Shown piece after piece: positions 1 through 9,099 of a stretch of DNA of 64,000 bases. Under the pieces are notes generated by a model. That model ran no database searches and had not been told where the DNA came from. It saw only the letters and a list, made by a program, of their open reading frames with translations. Numbering within the stretch: the stretch's first letter is position 1; each line of letters starts with the position of its first letter. The DNA is from Massilia sp. PDC64 (GTDB lineage: Bacteria > Pseudomonadota > Gammaproteobacteria > Burkholderiales > Burkholderiaceae_D): positions 124,001-188,000 of the forward strand of contig NZ_FMZS01000005.1 in assembly GCF_900101265.1 (NCBI RefSeq). The letters run 5' to 3'. The position numbers and the translations under genes are program-made.

Positions 1-2
1 GC

Positions 3-353
3 TTCTTTGCGCTGACCCTCGACGGTGAAAACGCCGTCGCCGCCGGCCTGGGCGGCAACGCGTTCGTCTCGCACGACCGCGGCGCGACGTGGGCGGCGCT
101 GACGCTGCCGGCGCCCGTCTCCGTCACCGCCGCGCACCTGGAGGGCGGCCGTCTCCTGATGGCGAACCAGGCCGGCATGCTGCTGGCCGGCCCCGCCGGC
201 GGCGCCACCATCGCGGCGCTGAACACGCCGGCGCTGCCCCAGCCCAACGACCTCACCGCGCTGCCCGGCGGCGCCATCCTGACGGTCGGCGTGGCGGGCG
301 CCATCCGCCTGCCCGCGCCGGCGACCACTCCCACCTCCATGGCCGTACGATGA
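3..353 (+). CDS. YCF48/BNR-like protein, C-terminal part (partial at left edge)
   Basis: The reading frame is open from the window edge to a TGA at 351-353 and gives about 116 residues. A motif of the BNR/sortilin type (SHDRGATWAAL) is followed by beta-strand-rich, Gly/Ala-rich repeats, as in the propeller blades of YCF48-related proteins. The stop overlaps the start of the RND transporter (ATGA), so the two are translationally coupled. In proteobacteria such proteins are often encoded with DUF1302 and DUF1329 proteins and an RND exporter beside genes for hydrophobic aromatic catabolism, so DUF1302/DUF1329 genes may lie just left of the window. The substrate or role is not known from sequence. 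Confidence 0.7.
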   Translation, partial: FFALTLDGENAVAAGLGGNAFVSHDRGATWAALTLPAPVSVTAAHLEGGRLLMANQAGMLLAGPAGGATIAALNTPALPQPNDLTALPGGAILTVGVAGAIRLPAPATTPTSMAVR

Positions 354-2776
354 ACCCGTCCCACGCTCCCCAACAGGCTGCCGCCGACCTGGCGCAGTTC
401 GATTCCCGCTCGGGCTCCTTGCTGGAACGCCTGCTGTTCAACCACCGCATGGTCGTGGTGGTGGTATGCGCCGTCGTCACCGTGCTGCTTGGCTGGCAGG
501 CCGGCAAGCTGCGCCTGAACGCCAGCTTCGAGAAGGCGATCCCCGCCGGCCATCCGTACATCGCCAACTACCTGACGTACCAGAAGGAGTTGAGCGGGCT
601 GGGCAACGCCGTGCGCATCGCCGTCGAGAACCCGGAAGGCACGATCTACGACCGGCGCTACCTGGACCTGCTCGCGAAGATCAGCGACGAGGTCTTCCTG
701 CTCCCGGGCGTCGACCGCCCGTTCATGAAATCGCTGTGGACACCGAATACCCGCTGGGTCGGCGTCACCGAAGAAGGCATGGACGGCGGCCCCGTGGTCC
801 CCGACGGCTACGACGGATCGGCGGACAGCCTGCGCAGGATGGCGGCGAACGTCGCACGCTCCGGAGAGGTCGGCCAGATCGTCGCGCGCGACGCCCGCTC
901 CAGTGTCATCTACGTGCCGCTGCTGGCCGTCGACGCGCAGGGCAAGCCGCTCGACTACCAGGCACTGTCCGGCGCGCTCGACACCATCCGGCAGAAATAT
1001 GAAGCGCAGGGCGTGCGCATTCACATCACCGGATTTGCCAAGATTGCGGGCGACCTGATCGACGGCCTGCGCCAGGTGCTGCTGTTCTTCGGCGTGGCCA
1101 TCGCCATCGCCGCCGCGATGGTGTTCTGGTACACCCGCTGCGTGCGCTCGACCCTGCTCGTCTTCGCGAGCTCGCTCGTCGCCGTCGTGTGGCAGCTCGG
1201 CCTGCTGCCCACGCTGGGCTATGCGCTCGACCCGTATTCCATGCTGGTGCCGTTCCTGATCTTCGCGATCGGCATGAGCCACGGCGCGCAGAAGATGAAC
1301 GGCATCATGCAGGACATCGGGCGCGGCGCACACAAGCTCGTCGCGGCACGCTTCACGTTCCGCCGCCTGTTCCTGGCCGGGCTCACGGCATTGCTGGCGG
1401 ACGCCGTCGGCTTCGCCGTGCTGCTCGTGATCGACATCCAGGCGATCCGCGAACTGGCCATCGCGGCCAGCATCGGCGTCGCGGCGCTGATCTTCACGAA
1501 CCTGATCCTGCTGCCGATCCTGCTGTCCTACACGGGCGTGAGCGCGCAAGCCGCACAGCGCAGCCTGCGCGCGGAAGAGACGGAACGGACGGGCGGCGGC
1601 AAGGAAGGCCTGTGGCGCTTCCTCGACCTGTTCACCCGCAGGCCGTGGGCGGGCATTGCCATCGCCGCCGCCTGCGTGCTGGCCATCGGTGCGGGCGTGA
1701 CCAGCCACCACCTCAAGATCGGCGACCTGGATCCGGGCGCGCCGGAACTGCGCCCGGACTCGCGCTACAACCGCGACGTGGCTTACATCAGCGCGCACTA
1801 CGGTGCCAGCAGCGACGTGTACGCGGTGCTCGTGAAGACGTCGGACGGCGGCTGCGCCAGCTACGACGTCCTCAAGCGCGTCGATGCGCTCGATTGGGAA
1901 CTGCGCCAGGTCGAGGGCGTGGAATCGGTGAATACGCTGGCGCTGCTGAACCGCCGCATGCTCAGCGGCCTGAACGAAGCCAACCCGAAGTGGTATGAGC
2001 TGGCGAAGAACCAGGAGATGCTGAATTCGATCACCGCGGGCGCGCCGCGCGGCCTGTACAACGACGCCTGCAACCTGCTGACGGTCTACGTCTACCTCAA
2101 GGACCACCGCGCCGACACGCTGTCCCGCGTCGTCGCGCACGTCGATGCGTTCGCCGCCACCAACGACACCGCCGACGTCAGGTTCCTGCAGGCCGCGGGC
2201 GGCGCCGGCATCGAGGCCGCGACCAACATCGTCGTCAAGCGCTCGTGGTACGAGATGCTGTTCCTCGTGTACGGCGCCGTGATCGTGCTGTGCTTTATCA
2301 CGTTCCGCTCGTGGCGCGCCGTCGTCGTGGCCGTGCTGCCGCTGATGCTGACGTCCGTGCTGGCGGAAGCGCTGATGGTGGTCCTGGGCATCGGCGTGAA
2401 GGTCGCCACGCTGCCCGTGATCGCGCTGGGCGTGGGCATCGGCATCGACTACGCGCTGTACATCCTCAGCGTCACGCAGGCGCGCATGAAGGAGGGCATG
2501 AGCCTGTCCGAAGCGTATTACCGCGCGCTGCTCTTCACGGGCAAGGTCGTGATGCTGACGGGCGTGACCCTGGCCGTCGGCGTGGCCACGTGGGCCTTCT
2601 CGCCCATCAAGTTCCAGGCCGATATGGGGATTCTCCTCGCCTTCATGTTCTTGCTGAACATGCTCGGCGCCCTCGTGCTGCTACCGGCGCTGGGCCATTT
2701 CCTCCTGCGTCCGGCGCCGGTGTCCCGCGTAGCGGCGAACGTTCCCAACACGATGTCAACCACCCAACAACGATAG
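350..2776 (+). CDS. RND/MMPL superfamily transporter
   Basis: The protein is 808 residues and belongs to the RND superfamily, MMPL branch: an inner-membrane, proton-driven exporter of hydrophobic molecules. A first membrane helix (about residues 30-50) is followed by a large periplasmic loop and a cluster of about five helices (about residues 230-390). The pattern then repeats: a helix near 430, a second loop and a second cluster near 630-790. The motif GVGIGIDYALYILS carries the acidic residue typical of the proton-relay helix. The ATG at 350 overlaps the preceding stop (ATGA). An in-frame upstream start at 89 would cover the YCF48 frame and is rejected. It probably moves a hydrophobic substrate or intermediate of the adjacent aromatic pathway. 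Confidence 0.85.
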   Translation: MNPSHAPQQAAADLAQFDSRSGSLLERLLFNHRMVVVVVCAVVTVLLGWQAGKLRLNASFEKAIPAGHPYIANYLTYQKELSGLGNAVRIAVENPEGTIYDRRYLDLLAKISDEVFLLPGVDRPFMKSLWTPNTRWVGVTEEGMDGGPVVPDGYDGSADSLRRMAANVARSGEVGQIVARDARSSVIYVPLLAVDAQGKPLDYQALSGALDTIRQKYEAQGVRIHITGFAKIAGDLIDGLRQVLLFFGVAIAIAAAMVFWYTRCVRSTLLVFASSLVAVVWQLGLLPTLGYALDPYSMLVPFLIFAIGMSHGAQKMNGIMQDIGRGAHKLVAARFTFRRLFLAGLTALLADAVGFAVLLVIDIQAIRELAIAASIGVAALIFTNLILLPILLSYTGVSAQAAQRSLRAEETERTGGGKEGLWRFLDLFTRRPWAGIAIAAACVLAIGAGVTSHHLKIGDLDPGAPELRPDSRYNRDVAYISAHYGASSDVYAVLVKTSDGGCASYDVLKRVDALDWELRQVEGVESVNTLALLNRRMLSGLNEANPKWYELAKNQEMLNSITAGAPRGLYNDACNLLTVYVYLKDHRADTLSRVVAHVDAFAATNDTADVRFLQAAGGAGIEAATNIVVKRSWYEMLFLVYGAVIVLCFITFRSWRAVVVAVLPLMLTSVLAEALMVVLGIGVKVATLPVIALGVGIGIDYALYILSVTQARMKEGMSLSEAYYRALLFTGKVVMLTGVTLAVGVATWAFSPIKFQADMGILLAFMFLLNMLGALVLLPALGHFLLRPAPVSRVAANVPNTMSTTQQR

Positions 2777-2786
2777 AAAGCGAACC

Positions 2787-3947
2787 ATGTTCAAGTATTT
2801 CCCCACCAACTATGTCTGGAACCTCTCGGTCGACCTGGCGATCGAGATGGGCGCGAAGATCGGCGAGATCGAGGAGATGTGCGCACCGCTGCAGGACGCG
2901 GCGAAGCAGCCCGACGCCGCCGGCACGCAGGCGTTCCGCGAGACCTGGTCGAAAATGGCCGACATGCTGTGTGGCCTGGCCGAGGAAGACGAGGCGCGCG
3001 GCCGCCTGATTTCGGCCGGCGACAAGTACAACCGCGCCGCGACCTATTACCTGACGGCCGAACGCCTGCAGGCGCACGGCGCCCCTGGGCGCGTGGAACT
3101 GTATAAACGGTTTCTCGACGTGTTCGCGCGCGGCTTGAAGCTCAGCGGCGAGAATTGCGTCCGTGTCGAGATCCCGTACGGCGACGCCCATATCGCCGGC
3201 CTGTACGTGCGTGCCGAGGGCGTGGACGGTCCCGCGCCCATCCTCGTGCAGGTTAACGGCCTCGATTCCACGAAGGAGATGAAATACCGCGTCGGCCTGC
3301 CGCAGTGGCTCGCCAGGCGCGGCGTGTCGTCGCTCGTGATCGACCAACCGGGCACCGGCGAAGCGCTGCGCCTGCACGGCATGCATGCCGTCTACGACAG
3401 CGAACGCTGGGCCAGCAAGGTCGTCGACTGGCTCGAAACCCGCGCCGACGTCGACCCGAAGCGCATCGGCCTGGAAGGCGTGTCGCTGGGCGGCTACTAC
3501 TGCCCGCGCGCCGTCGCGTTCGAGCCCCGCTTCGCTTGTGGAGCGGTGTGGGGCGCGAACCACGACTGGCGCGACGTGCAGAAGAAGCGCCTCGCGAAGG
3601 AGGGCAGCTTCCCGGTGCCGCACTACTGGGCGCACGTGCAATGGGTGTGGGGCGCGAAGGACATGGACGACTTCATGCGCATCGCCGAGAACGTCCACCT
3701 GGACGGCATCCTCGACCGCATCAAGGTGCCGTTCCTCGTCACCCACGGCGAAAAGGATTCGCAGATCCCGCTGCACTGGGCCGTCCGCACGTACGACCAG
3801 CTCGTGAACAGCCCCAAGCGCGAGCTGAAGGTGTTCACCGAGCGCGAAGGCGGCGTGCAGCATTCCAGCTTCGACAACTCGGCCAATGCCGGCGCGTACA
3901 TCGCCGACTGGGTCGCCGAAACCCTGGGCGGCCGCACCGCCGTCTGA
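2787..3947 (+). CDS. Alpha/beta hydrolase (C-C bond or ester hydrolase, FrsA/DHPON-hydrolase-like)
   Basis: This 386-residue protein has a helical N-terminal region (1-130) and an alpha/beta-hydrolase core. The triad can be read: Ser233 in GVSLGGY, Asp324 in GEKDSQIPLH and His359 in GGVQHSS. The architecture is that of the DUF1100/FrsA group, which includes the 2,6-dihydroxypseudooxynicotine hydrolase that cleaves a C-C bond beside a ketone in an aromatic pathway. It lies 10 bp after the transporter and 24 bp before a ring-cleavage dioxygenase. A role in hydrolysing the ring-fission product or an acyl side chain is likely but inferred. A plain carboxylesterase is the alternative. Confidence 0.8.
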   Translation: MFKYFPTNYVWNLSVDLAIEMGAKIGEIEEMCAPLQDAAKQPDAAGTQAFRETWSKMADMLCGLAEEDEARGRLISAGDKYNRAATYYLTAERLQAHGAPGRVELYKRFLDVFARGLKLSGENCVRVEIPYGDAHIAGLYVRAEGVDGPAPILVQVNGLDSTKEMKYRVGLPQWLARRGVSSLVIDQPGTGEALRLHGMHAVYDSERWASKVVDWLETRADVDPKRIGLEGVSLGGYYCPRAVAFEPRFACGAVWGANHDWRDVQKKRLAKEGSFPVPHYWAHVQWVWGAKDMDDFMRIAENVHLDGILDRIKVPFLVTHGEKDSQIPLHWAVRTYDQLVNSPKRELKVFTEREGGVQHSSFDNSANAGAYIADWVAETLGGRTAV

Positions 3948-3971
3948 ATTACGAACGATAGAGAGAACCCC

Positions 3972-4937
3972 ATGAATATCATCGGACCCGACGCACTGGT
4001 CTTCGGCGTCGACGACGTCGCCGCCTGCGCGCAATACCTGACCGACTACGGCCTCACCCACGTCGGCGATGGCCGCTTCGAAGCGCTGGACGGCACCGCC
4101 ATTGTCCTGGCCCACAAGGACGCCCCCGGACTGCCCGCGCCCCTCGGCACGGCGACCATGCTGCGCAAGACGATCTACGGCGTGGCGGACGAGCAGACGC
4201 TGGGCGCCATCGCCGAGGAACTCGGCCGCGACCGCGAGGTGAAGCGCCTGCCCGACGGCAGCATCGAAGCCGTCGACGACATGGGCTTCGTGCTGGGCTT
4301 CCAGGTGACGGTGCGCCGCCCCCTCGACCTGCCGGCCGAGGCGGTGAACGCGCCCGGCGCGCACAACCGCCCGGTCAACCACGTTGCCGTGGACGAAGCT
4401 GCGCCCGCGTTGCCGCGCACGCTGTCGCACGTCGTGTATTTCGTCCCCGACGCGGTGAAGGCCGAGGCGTTCTACGTGCATCGCCTGGGTTTCCGCTGCA
4501 CCGACCGCCTGCTGGGCGCCGGCCCGTTCCTGCAGCCCGCCGGGACCATCGACCATCACACGCTGTTCCTGATCCAGACCCCGCCGTTCATGCAGGGCTG
4601 CGAGCACTTCACGTTCCACATGGGCGGCCCGACGGAACTCATGCAGGCCGGCACGCGCTTCGTCAACAAGGGCTACCAGTCGTTCTGGGGGCCGGGCCGC
4701 CACAAGATGGGCTCGAACTGGTTCTGGTACTTCAACAGCCCGCTCGGCTGCCACGTCGAGTACGACGCAGACATGGACCTGCACGACGACACGTGGACGG
4801 CGCGCGCCGTGCCGATGAGCGCCGATGCCTCGCAGTTGTTCCTGTTCCAGCAGCGCGACAAATGGGCTCCGGGTGGACCACCACCCGGAGCGGGCGGACC
4901 GCCGCCGGGCGCGGCAGGCGCGGGCGAGCGCCACTGA
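3972..4937 (+). CDS. VOC-family extradiol ring-cleavage dioxygenase
   Basis: The 321-residue protein has two vicinal-oxygen-chelate modules, the layout of type I extradiol dioxygenases such as BphC. The C-terminal module carries the usual 2-His-1-Glu metal site: His153 in LSHVVYF, a His at 195 or 196 in DHHTLFL, and Glu263 in HVEYD. Such enzymes open catecholic rings with Fe(II) and O2. The last 20 residues are a Pro/Gly-rich tail of no known role. The Rieske protein starts one base after its stop. It is the best candidate for ring fission of the hydroxylated product made by the monooxygenase downstream. Confidence 0.85.
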   Translation: MNIIGPDALVFGVDDVAACAQYLTDYGLTHVGDGRFEALDGTAIVLAHKDAPGLPAPLGTATMLRKTIYGVADEQTLGAIAEELGRDREVKRLPDGSIEAVDDMGFVLGFQVTVRRPLDLPAEAVNAPGAHNRPVNHVAVDEAAPALPRTLSHVVYFVPDAVKAEAFYVHRLGFRCTDRLLGAGPFLQPAGTIDHHTLFLIQTPPFMQGCEHFTFHMGGPTELMQAGTRFVNKGYQSFWGPGRHKMGSNWFWYFNSPLGCHVEYDADMDLHDDTWTARAVPMSADASQLFLFQQRDKWAPGGPPPGAGGPPPGAAGAGERH

Positions 4938-4938
4938 A

Positions 4939-5301
4939 ATGGCGCAGCACTACCTGTGCAAGGGCAGCGAGCTGGCCGAGGGATGCGCGCGCGGCTTCGA
5001 TCCGCGCGGTGACGGCGCCGACACGATCTTCGTCGTGCGCAAGGACGGCCGCCTGCACGCGTACCGCGACGCCTGCCCGCACTACGGCGATACGCCGCTG
5101 GCCTGGCGCAAGGATGCCTATCTCGACGCGGCCGCCACGCGCATCGTATGCAGCGCCCACGGCGCGCAGTTCGCGATCGACACCGGCATCTGCACCTTAG
5201 GCCCGTGCCTGGGTCAGGGCCTGACGCTGGTGCCGCTCGCGCTCACCGCACCGGACGATATCTACGCAGTACTGGAAGAGACACAAGAGGGGACATCATG
5301 A
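4939..5301 (+). CDS. Rieske [2Fe-2S] ferredoxin
   Basis: This 120-residue single-domain protein has both cluster-binding motifs: Cys46-Pro-His48 (ACPHYGDTPL) and Cys71-x2-His74 (CSAHGAQF). It probably passes electrons to an oxygenase, or keeps the Fe(II) of the neighbouring extradiol dioxygenase reduced, as small ferredoxins do in other meta-cleavage operons. Which partner it serves is inferred only from position. The start at 4939 follows the dioxygenase stop by one base. Its own stop overlaps the monooxygenase start (ATGA), so the three are tightly coupled. No Rieske oxygenase alpha subunit lies in the window. Confidence 0.88.
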   Translation: MAQHYLCKGSELAEGCARGFDPRGDGADTIFVVRKDGRLHAYRDACPHYGDTPLAWRKDAYLDAAATRIVCSAHGAQFAIDTGICTLGPCLGQGLTLVPLALTAPDDIYAVLEETQEGTS

Positions 5302-6425
5302 CGGCAGTAAACAAGGTACTCATCATCGGCGGCGGGTTTTCCGGCATGTCCGCCGCCATCGAACTGCGCAAGCGCGGCGTGGAGGTCGACCTCGTCGAGA
5401 TCGATCCGGGCTGGCGCTCCTACGGCGCCGGCATCAGCCTCGGCGGCGCCACGCTGCGCGCGTTCCGCACGCTCGGCATCCTGGACGAATTCCTGCGCCG
5501 CGGCGCCGCGTTCGACGGCGTCGAGATCGGACGGCAGGACGGCGTGCACGTGGCCACGCTCCCCACACCGCGCGTCGCCGGCGCCGACGTGCCGGGCGGC
5601 GGCTCGATCATGCGGCCGGTACTCGCCGCGATCCTGGCCGAGGCCACGCGGGCGTCGGGCGCCAACGTGCGCCTGGGCTGCTCGTTTACCACGATCGGGC
5701 AGGACGACACCGGCGTCGACGTCGGCTTCACGGACGGCTCCACCGGACGCTACGACCTCGTGATCGGTGCCGACGGCCTGTATTCGAAAACGCGCGCGGC
5801 GCTGTTCCCGGATGCGCCGAAGCCGCGCTACAGCGGCCAGGGCGTGTGGCGCGCCGTGCTGCCGCGCGCGCCGGAAGTCAACCGCGCGGCCATGTGGCTG
5901 GGACCGAAGATCAAGGCGGGCGTGAGTCCCGTGTCCGACACCGAGATCTACCTGTACGTCACCGAGGACCGGGTCGAGAACGTCCACATCGATCCGGCGC
6001 GTTTCGTGCCGTTGCTCAGGGACCTGCTGGCCCCGTTCGACGTGCCCGTGCTGCAGGACGTGCGCGACCGGCTGGATGCGACGTCGCAGATCATCTACCG
6101 GCCGCTCGAAGGCTTGCTGCTGCCGCGCCCGTGGAACAAGGGCCGCGTCGTGCTGATCGGCGACACCGTCCATGCGACCACGCCGCACCTGGCGTCCGGT
6201 GCCTGCATCGGCATCGAGGATGCGCTGGTGCTCGCCGACGAACTGGAGAAAACGACGGACGTGGCGCAAGCCTTGCACGCGTTCCAGGCGCGGCGCTGGG
6301 AGCGCTGCCGCATGGTGGTCGAGAACTCGGGACGCCTCGGCGACATCGAGATCACGGGCGGCGACAAGGAAGAGCATGGCCGCATCATGCGCGAGTCGCT
6401 GATGGCGCTCGCGCAACCCATCTGA
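5298..6425 (+). CDS. FAD-dependent aromatic monooxygenase (PHBH-type)
   Basis: The 375-residue group A flavoprotein hydroxylase has an N-terminal dinucleotide-binding motif (IIGGGFSG, residues 9-16), a central GADGLYSKTR (the DG motif contacting FAD and NAD(P)H) and a late GD motif (VLIGDTVHATTPH). It should hydroxylate a phenolic ring using NAD(P)H and O2. In the Herbaspirillum fde locus a flavin monooxygenase starts naringenin degradation by hydroxylating the A ring. Gene order and content here suggest the same job, but the substrate is not proven. The ATG at 5298 overlaps the Rieske stop. A start 150 bp upstream in the same frame lies inside the Rieske gene and is rejected. Confidence 0.85.
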   Translation: MTAVNKVLIIGGGFSGMSAAIELRKRGVEVDLVEIDPGWRSYGAGISLGGATLRAFRTLGILDEFLRRGAAFDGVEIGRQDGVHVATLPTPRVAGADVPGGGSIMRPVLAAILAEATRASGANVRLGCSFTTIGQDDTGVDVGFTDGSTGRYDLVIGADGLYSKTRAALFPDAPKPRYSGQGVWRAVLPRAPEVNRAAMWLGPKIKAGVSPVSDTEIYLYVTEDRVENVHIDPARFVPLLRDLLAPFDVPVLQDVRDRLDATSQIIYRPLEGLLLPRPWNKGRVVLIGDTVHATTPHLASGACIGIEDALVLADELEKTTDVAQALHAFQARRWERCRMVVENSGRLGDIEITGGDKEEHGRIMRESLMALAQPI

Positions 6426-6432
6426 GGCCGCG

Positions 6433-7221
6433 ATGTCAAGCGTAACGGATCCCGCAAAGGGTTTGTTCGACCTGGACGGGCAGGTCGCCCTCGTCACCGG
6501 CGCCGCGCAGGGGCTGGGCCGCGCCATCGCCGCAGCGCTGGGGGCGCACGGCGCGGCCGTCGTGCTGGCCGACCGCGACGCCGCCGGCTGCGCGGCGGCC
6601 GCCGAGGCGCTGCGTGCGGATGGCGTCGACGCACTGGCCATTGCCTGCGACGTCGGCGATCCCGCGGCGCTCGTGCACCTGGCGGAGTCCGCGACCGGCT
6701 GGCGCGGGCATATCGACACGCTGGTCTGCAACGCCGGCGTGCAAGGCCCGGCCGGGCCGCTGGCCGACGCGACCGACGCCGACTGGGACCATGTATTCGG
6801 CGTCAACCTGCGTGGCGCGGCCCGGCTCGCGAACCTCGTCGTGCCGTCGATGGCGGATCGCGGTGGGGGCAGCGTCGTGCTCATGGCCAGCATCGCCGCG
6901 CTGCGCGGCAACCGCGCCATCGGCCTGTACGGCATGAGCAAGGCGGCACTGGCGCAACTGGCGCGTAACCTCGCCGTCGAGTGGGGACCGCATGGCGTGA
7001 GGATCAACGCCATCGCGCCGGGCCTGATCCGCACGCCGCTGGCAAGCGCGCTGCTCGCGTCCGACGCGTTCATGGAACGGCGTCTGGCGCTGACGCCGCT
7101 GCGGCGCGTGGGCGAGCCGCACGAAGTCGCGGGCGTCGCAGTCCTGCTCGCGGGCCGTGCCGGCGCATTCATCACGGGGCAGACGCTCGTCGTCGACGGC
7201 GGCACGCTCATCACCGACTGA
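6433..7221 (+). CDS. SDR-family oxidoreductase
   Basis: This 262-residue classical short-chain dehydrogenase has a TGAAQGLG cofactor motif (residues 22-29), a CNAG motif and the catalytic pair Tyr166/Lys170 (YGMSK). The Asp of the LADRD segment after the second strand favours NAD(H) over NADP(H). The C-terminal GQTLVVDGG segment is typical of the family. It lies 7 bp after the monooxygenase and 18 bp before the cyclase, within the same operon. It probably oxidises or reduces an alicyclic or ring-opened intermediate. The exact reaction cannot be read from sequence. Confidence 0.85.
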   Translation: MSSVTDPAKGLFDLDGQVALVTGAAQGLGRAIAAALGAHGAAVVLADRDAAGCAAAAEALRADGVDALAIACDVGDPAALVHLAESATGWRGHIDTLVCNAGVQGPAGPLADATDADWDHVFGVNLRGAARLANLVVPSMADRGGGSVVLMASIAALRGNRAIGLYGMSKAALAQLARNLAVEWGPHGVRINAIAPGLIRTPLASALLASDAFMERRLALTPLRRVGEPHEVAGVAVLLAGRAGAFITGQTLVVDGGTLITD

Positions 7222-7239
7222 TATCCACCAGGAGACACC

Positions 7240-8052
7240 ATGACCCGTCGTTTCATCGACCTGTCGATCTATCTCGAGAACGAAGTCCTCTCCGATCCGC
7301 CGCCGCTGGCGCCGAAGATCACGTACCAGAAGCACCAGGACACCTTGCACGAATTCATGGCCATGATCCCCGGCACGACGCCGGCGGACTACCCGGACGG
7401 CGAAGCGGCCGCCGCGGAGTGGGTGACGATGACCACCCACAGCGGCACGCACCTGGACGCCCCTTACCATTTTCACTCGACGATGGATGCGAAGACGGGC
7501 GAGAAGAAGGCGTCGATCACGATCGACGAGGTGCCGCTGGCATGGTGCTTCCAGCCCGGCGTGAAGCTGGATTTCCGCCACTTCCCGGACGGGTACGTCG
7601 CCACCGCGGCGGACGTGGAAGCGGAACTGAAGCGCATCGGCCACGACCTGCAGCCGCTGGACATCGTCATGGTCAACACGCGCGCCGGCAGCCGCTACGG
7701 CCACAACGACTACGTGTCCGCCGGCTGCGGCATGGGCTACGAGGCGACGATGTACCTGCTGGAACGGGGCGTGCGCCTGACCGGGACGGATGCGTGGAGC
7801 TGGGACGCGCCGTTCTCGTACACGGCGAAGAAGATCGCCGAGACGGGCGACGTGTCGCTGATCTGGGAAGGCCACAAGGCCGGCCGCGACATCGGCTACT
7901 GCCACCTGGAGAAGCTGCACAACCTGGAAGCGCTGCCGGCCCACGGCTTCTACGTCAGCTGCTTCCCGCACAAGGTCCGGCGCGGTTCGGCCGGCTGGAC
8001 GCGGGCCGTCGCCATCGTCGACGACGGCCTGCTGGCGTTGCCCCGTTCCTAG
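7240..8052 (+). CDS. Cyclase-family metal-dependent hydrolase (kynurenine-formamidase-like fold)
   Basis: The 270-residue protein carries the metal-binding motif HSGTHLDAPYHF (His67, His71, Asp73, His77) that defines the cyclase family. The family includes bacterial kynurenine formamidase and isatin hydrolase, which cleave amide or lactam bonds. In this operon a lactone or activated carbonyl intermediate is a more likely substrate than formylkynurenine, because no tryptophan-pathway gene is nearby. It is the last gene of the left operon. Its stop codon overlaps the stop of the LysR gene on the other strand. Confidence 0.82.
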   Translation: MTRRFIDLSIYLENEVLSDPPPLAPKITYQKHQDTLHEFMAMIPGTTPADYPDGEAAAAEWVTMTTHSGTHLDAPYHFHSTMDAKTGEKKASITIDEVPLAWCFQPGVKLDFRHFPDGYVATAADVEAELKRIGHDLQPLDIVMVNTRAGSRYGHNDYVSAGCGMGYEATMYLLERGVRLTGTDAWSWDAPFSYTAKKIAETGDVSLIWEGHKAGRDIGYCHLEKLHNLEALPAHGFYVSCFPHKVRRGSAGWTRAVAIVDDGLLALPRS

Positions 8053-8978
8053 GCCCGCGGCACCGGCTTGGCGTGGATGGCGGCGCTGTGCTCGGCGAGC
8101 ACCTGTCGCATCCAGGCCATGCCCGGGTCGCTGTCGGCGAACCGGTTCCACTGCATCGCTTCGGACACGGTCGGCAGCTCGAATGAGGGCTCGATCACCT
8201 TGATGGGCAGCAGGCCGGCATAGTAATCGGCCAGCGTACGCTGGATCGTCGCAATGCGTTTGGTGCCGATCACGGCCTGGGGCAACCCGTAGAAACCCGT
8301 CGTGATCATCTCGATGCGGCGCATCTCGCCGAAGCGCCGCAGGAACCATTCGTCGATCGCCGGGGTGCGGTTGTGGCCGAAGCGCGTCACGACGTGCCCC
8401 AGCTCCATGAAGCGGTCGAGCGTGATCGCATCGTCCACGAGATCGTTGTCGCGCCAGGCGATGCAGCAGAAACCGTCCTCGAACAGCAGGGAGCTCGGGT
8501 GGCCGGTGGTCATGTAGTTCTGCGGCATGATCAGGAAGTCCGCCTCGCCGCGGTCGAGCGACTCCCACGGCACCGTCGAGTGAGGAATGACCTCGAGCGT
8601 CACGCTGGGCGCGATCCGGCTCAGTTCCGCCGCCACCCTGGCGACCAGCACCGTGTAGACGTAGTCGCTCACCATCAGCGTGAACGTACGCACGGCCGCC
8701 GCGGGATCGAAGCTCGGCTTAGTGTTGACCATCGCTTCCGCCTGGAGCAGCAAGGTGCGCGCCGGACCGATGAGGCTTTCGCCCAGCGGCGTGGGCACCA
8801 TCTTGCGGCCGACCTGGGTCAGGAGGTCGTCGTTGAAGTACTGGCGCAGCCGGCCCAGCGCGTCGCTGATCGTGGTCTGGCTCGCGTTCAAGCGCACGCC
8901 GGCCCGGGTGACGCTGCGCTCGTCCAGCAGCGCATCGAGCACGACGACGAGGTTGAGGTCGAGTTTCTTGAATCGCAT
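8049..8978 (-). CDS. LysR-family regulator, NodD-like
   Basis: The 309-residue protein opens with MRFKKLDLNLVVVLDALLDE, which closely follows the N-terminus of the flavonoid-sensing NodD proteins. A winged helix-turn-helix (about residues 8-70; SQTTISDALGRLRQYF) precedes a periplasmic-binding-like effector domain. The start at 8978 is chosen because AGGAGA lies 5-6 bases upstream. A possible start at 9038 adds 20 residues unlike the family. It is divergent from the SMP-30 operon and convergent with the cyclase gene, the usual position of an activator of flanking catabolic operons. The inducer is probably the aromatic substrate. Confidence 0.85.
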   Translation of the reverse strand: MRFKKLDLNLVVVLDALLDERSVTRAGVRLNASQTTISDALGRLRQYFNDDLLTQVGRKMVPTPLGESLIGPARTLLLQAEAMVNTKPSFDPAAAVRTFTLMVSDYVYTVLVARVAAELSRIAPSVTLEVIPHSTVPWESLDRGEADFLIMPQNYMTTGHPSSLLFEDGFCCIAWRDNDLVDDAITLDRFMELGHVVTRFGHNRTPAIDEWFLRRFGEMRRIEMITTGFYGLPQAVIGTKRIATIQRTLADYYAGLLPIKVIEPSFELPTVSEAMQWNRFADSDPGMAWMRQVLAEHSAAIHAKPVPRA

Positions 8979-9010
8979 GTCTCCTGGGCCTTCTATCGTT
9001 TTTTCCGTTA

Positions 9011-9028
9011 GTTTAAATCGATATAAAC
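9011..9028. promoter_or_regulatory. Imperfect 18-bp palindrome, candidate LysR operator
   Basis: GTTTAAATCGATATAAAC reads the same on both strands at 16 of 18 positions and is centred on ATCGAT. It sits in the 121-bp gap between the divergent LysR gene (start 8978) and the SMP-30 gene (start 9100). It is AT-rich within GC-rich surroundings. LysR proteins usually bind such interrupted dyads in divergent promoters. The pairing with this regulator is inferred. Confidence 0.6.
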
Positions 9029-9099
9029 GGTTATTCATAGGCTTTTTTGGTCCCTAAGATGACCGTACCCGCAACATCATTCAGAAAGACAACACAAGC

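Noticed and set aside
2643..4934. Long minus-strand frame opposite the hydrolase and dioxygenase genes
   Set aside because: The plus-strand genes have catalytic motifs and tight operon spacing. The reverse frame has no domain.
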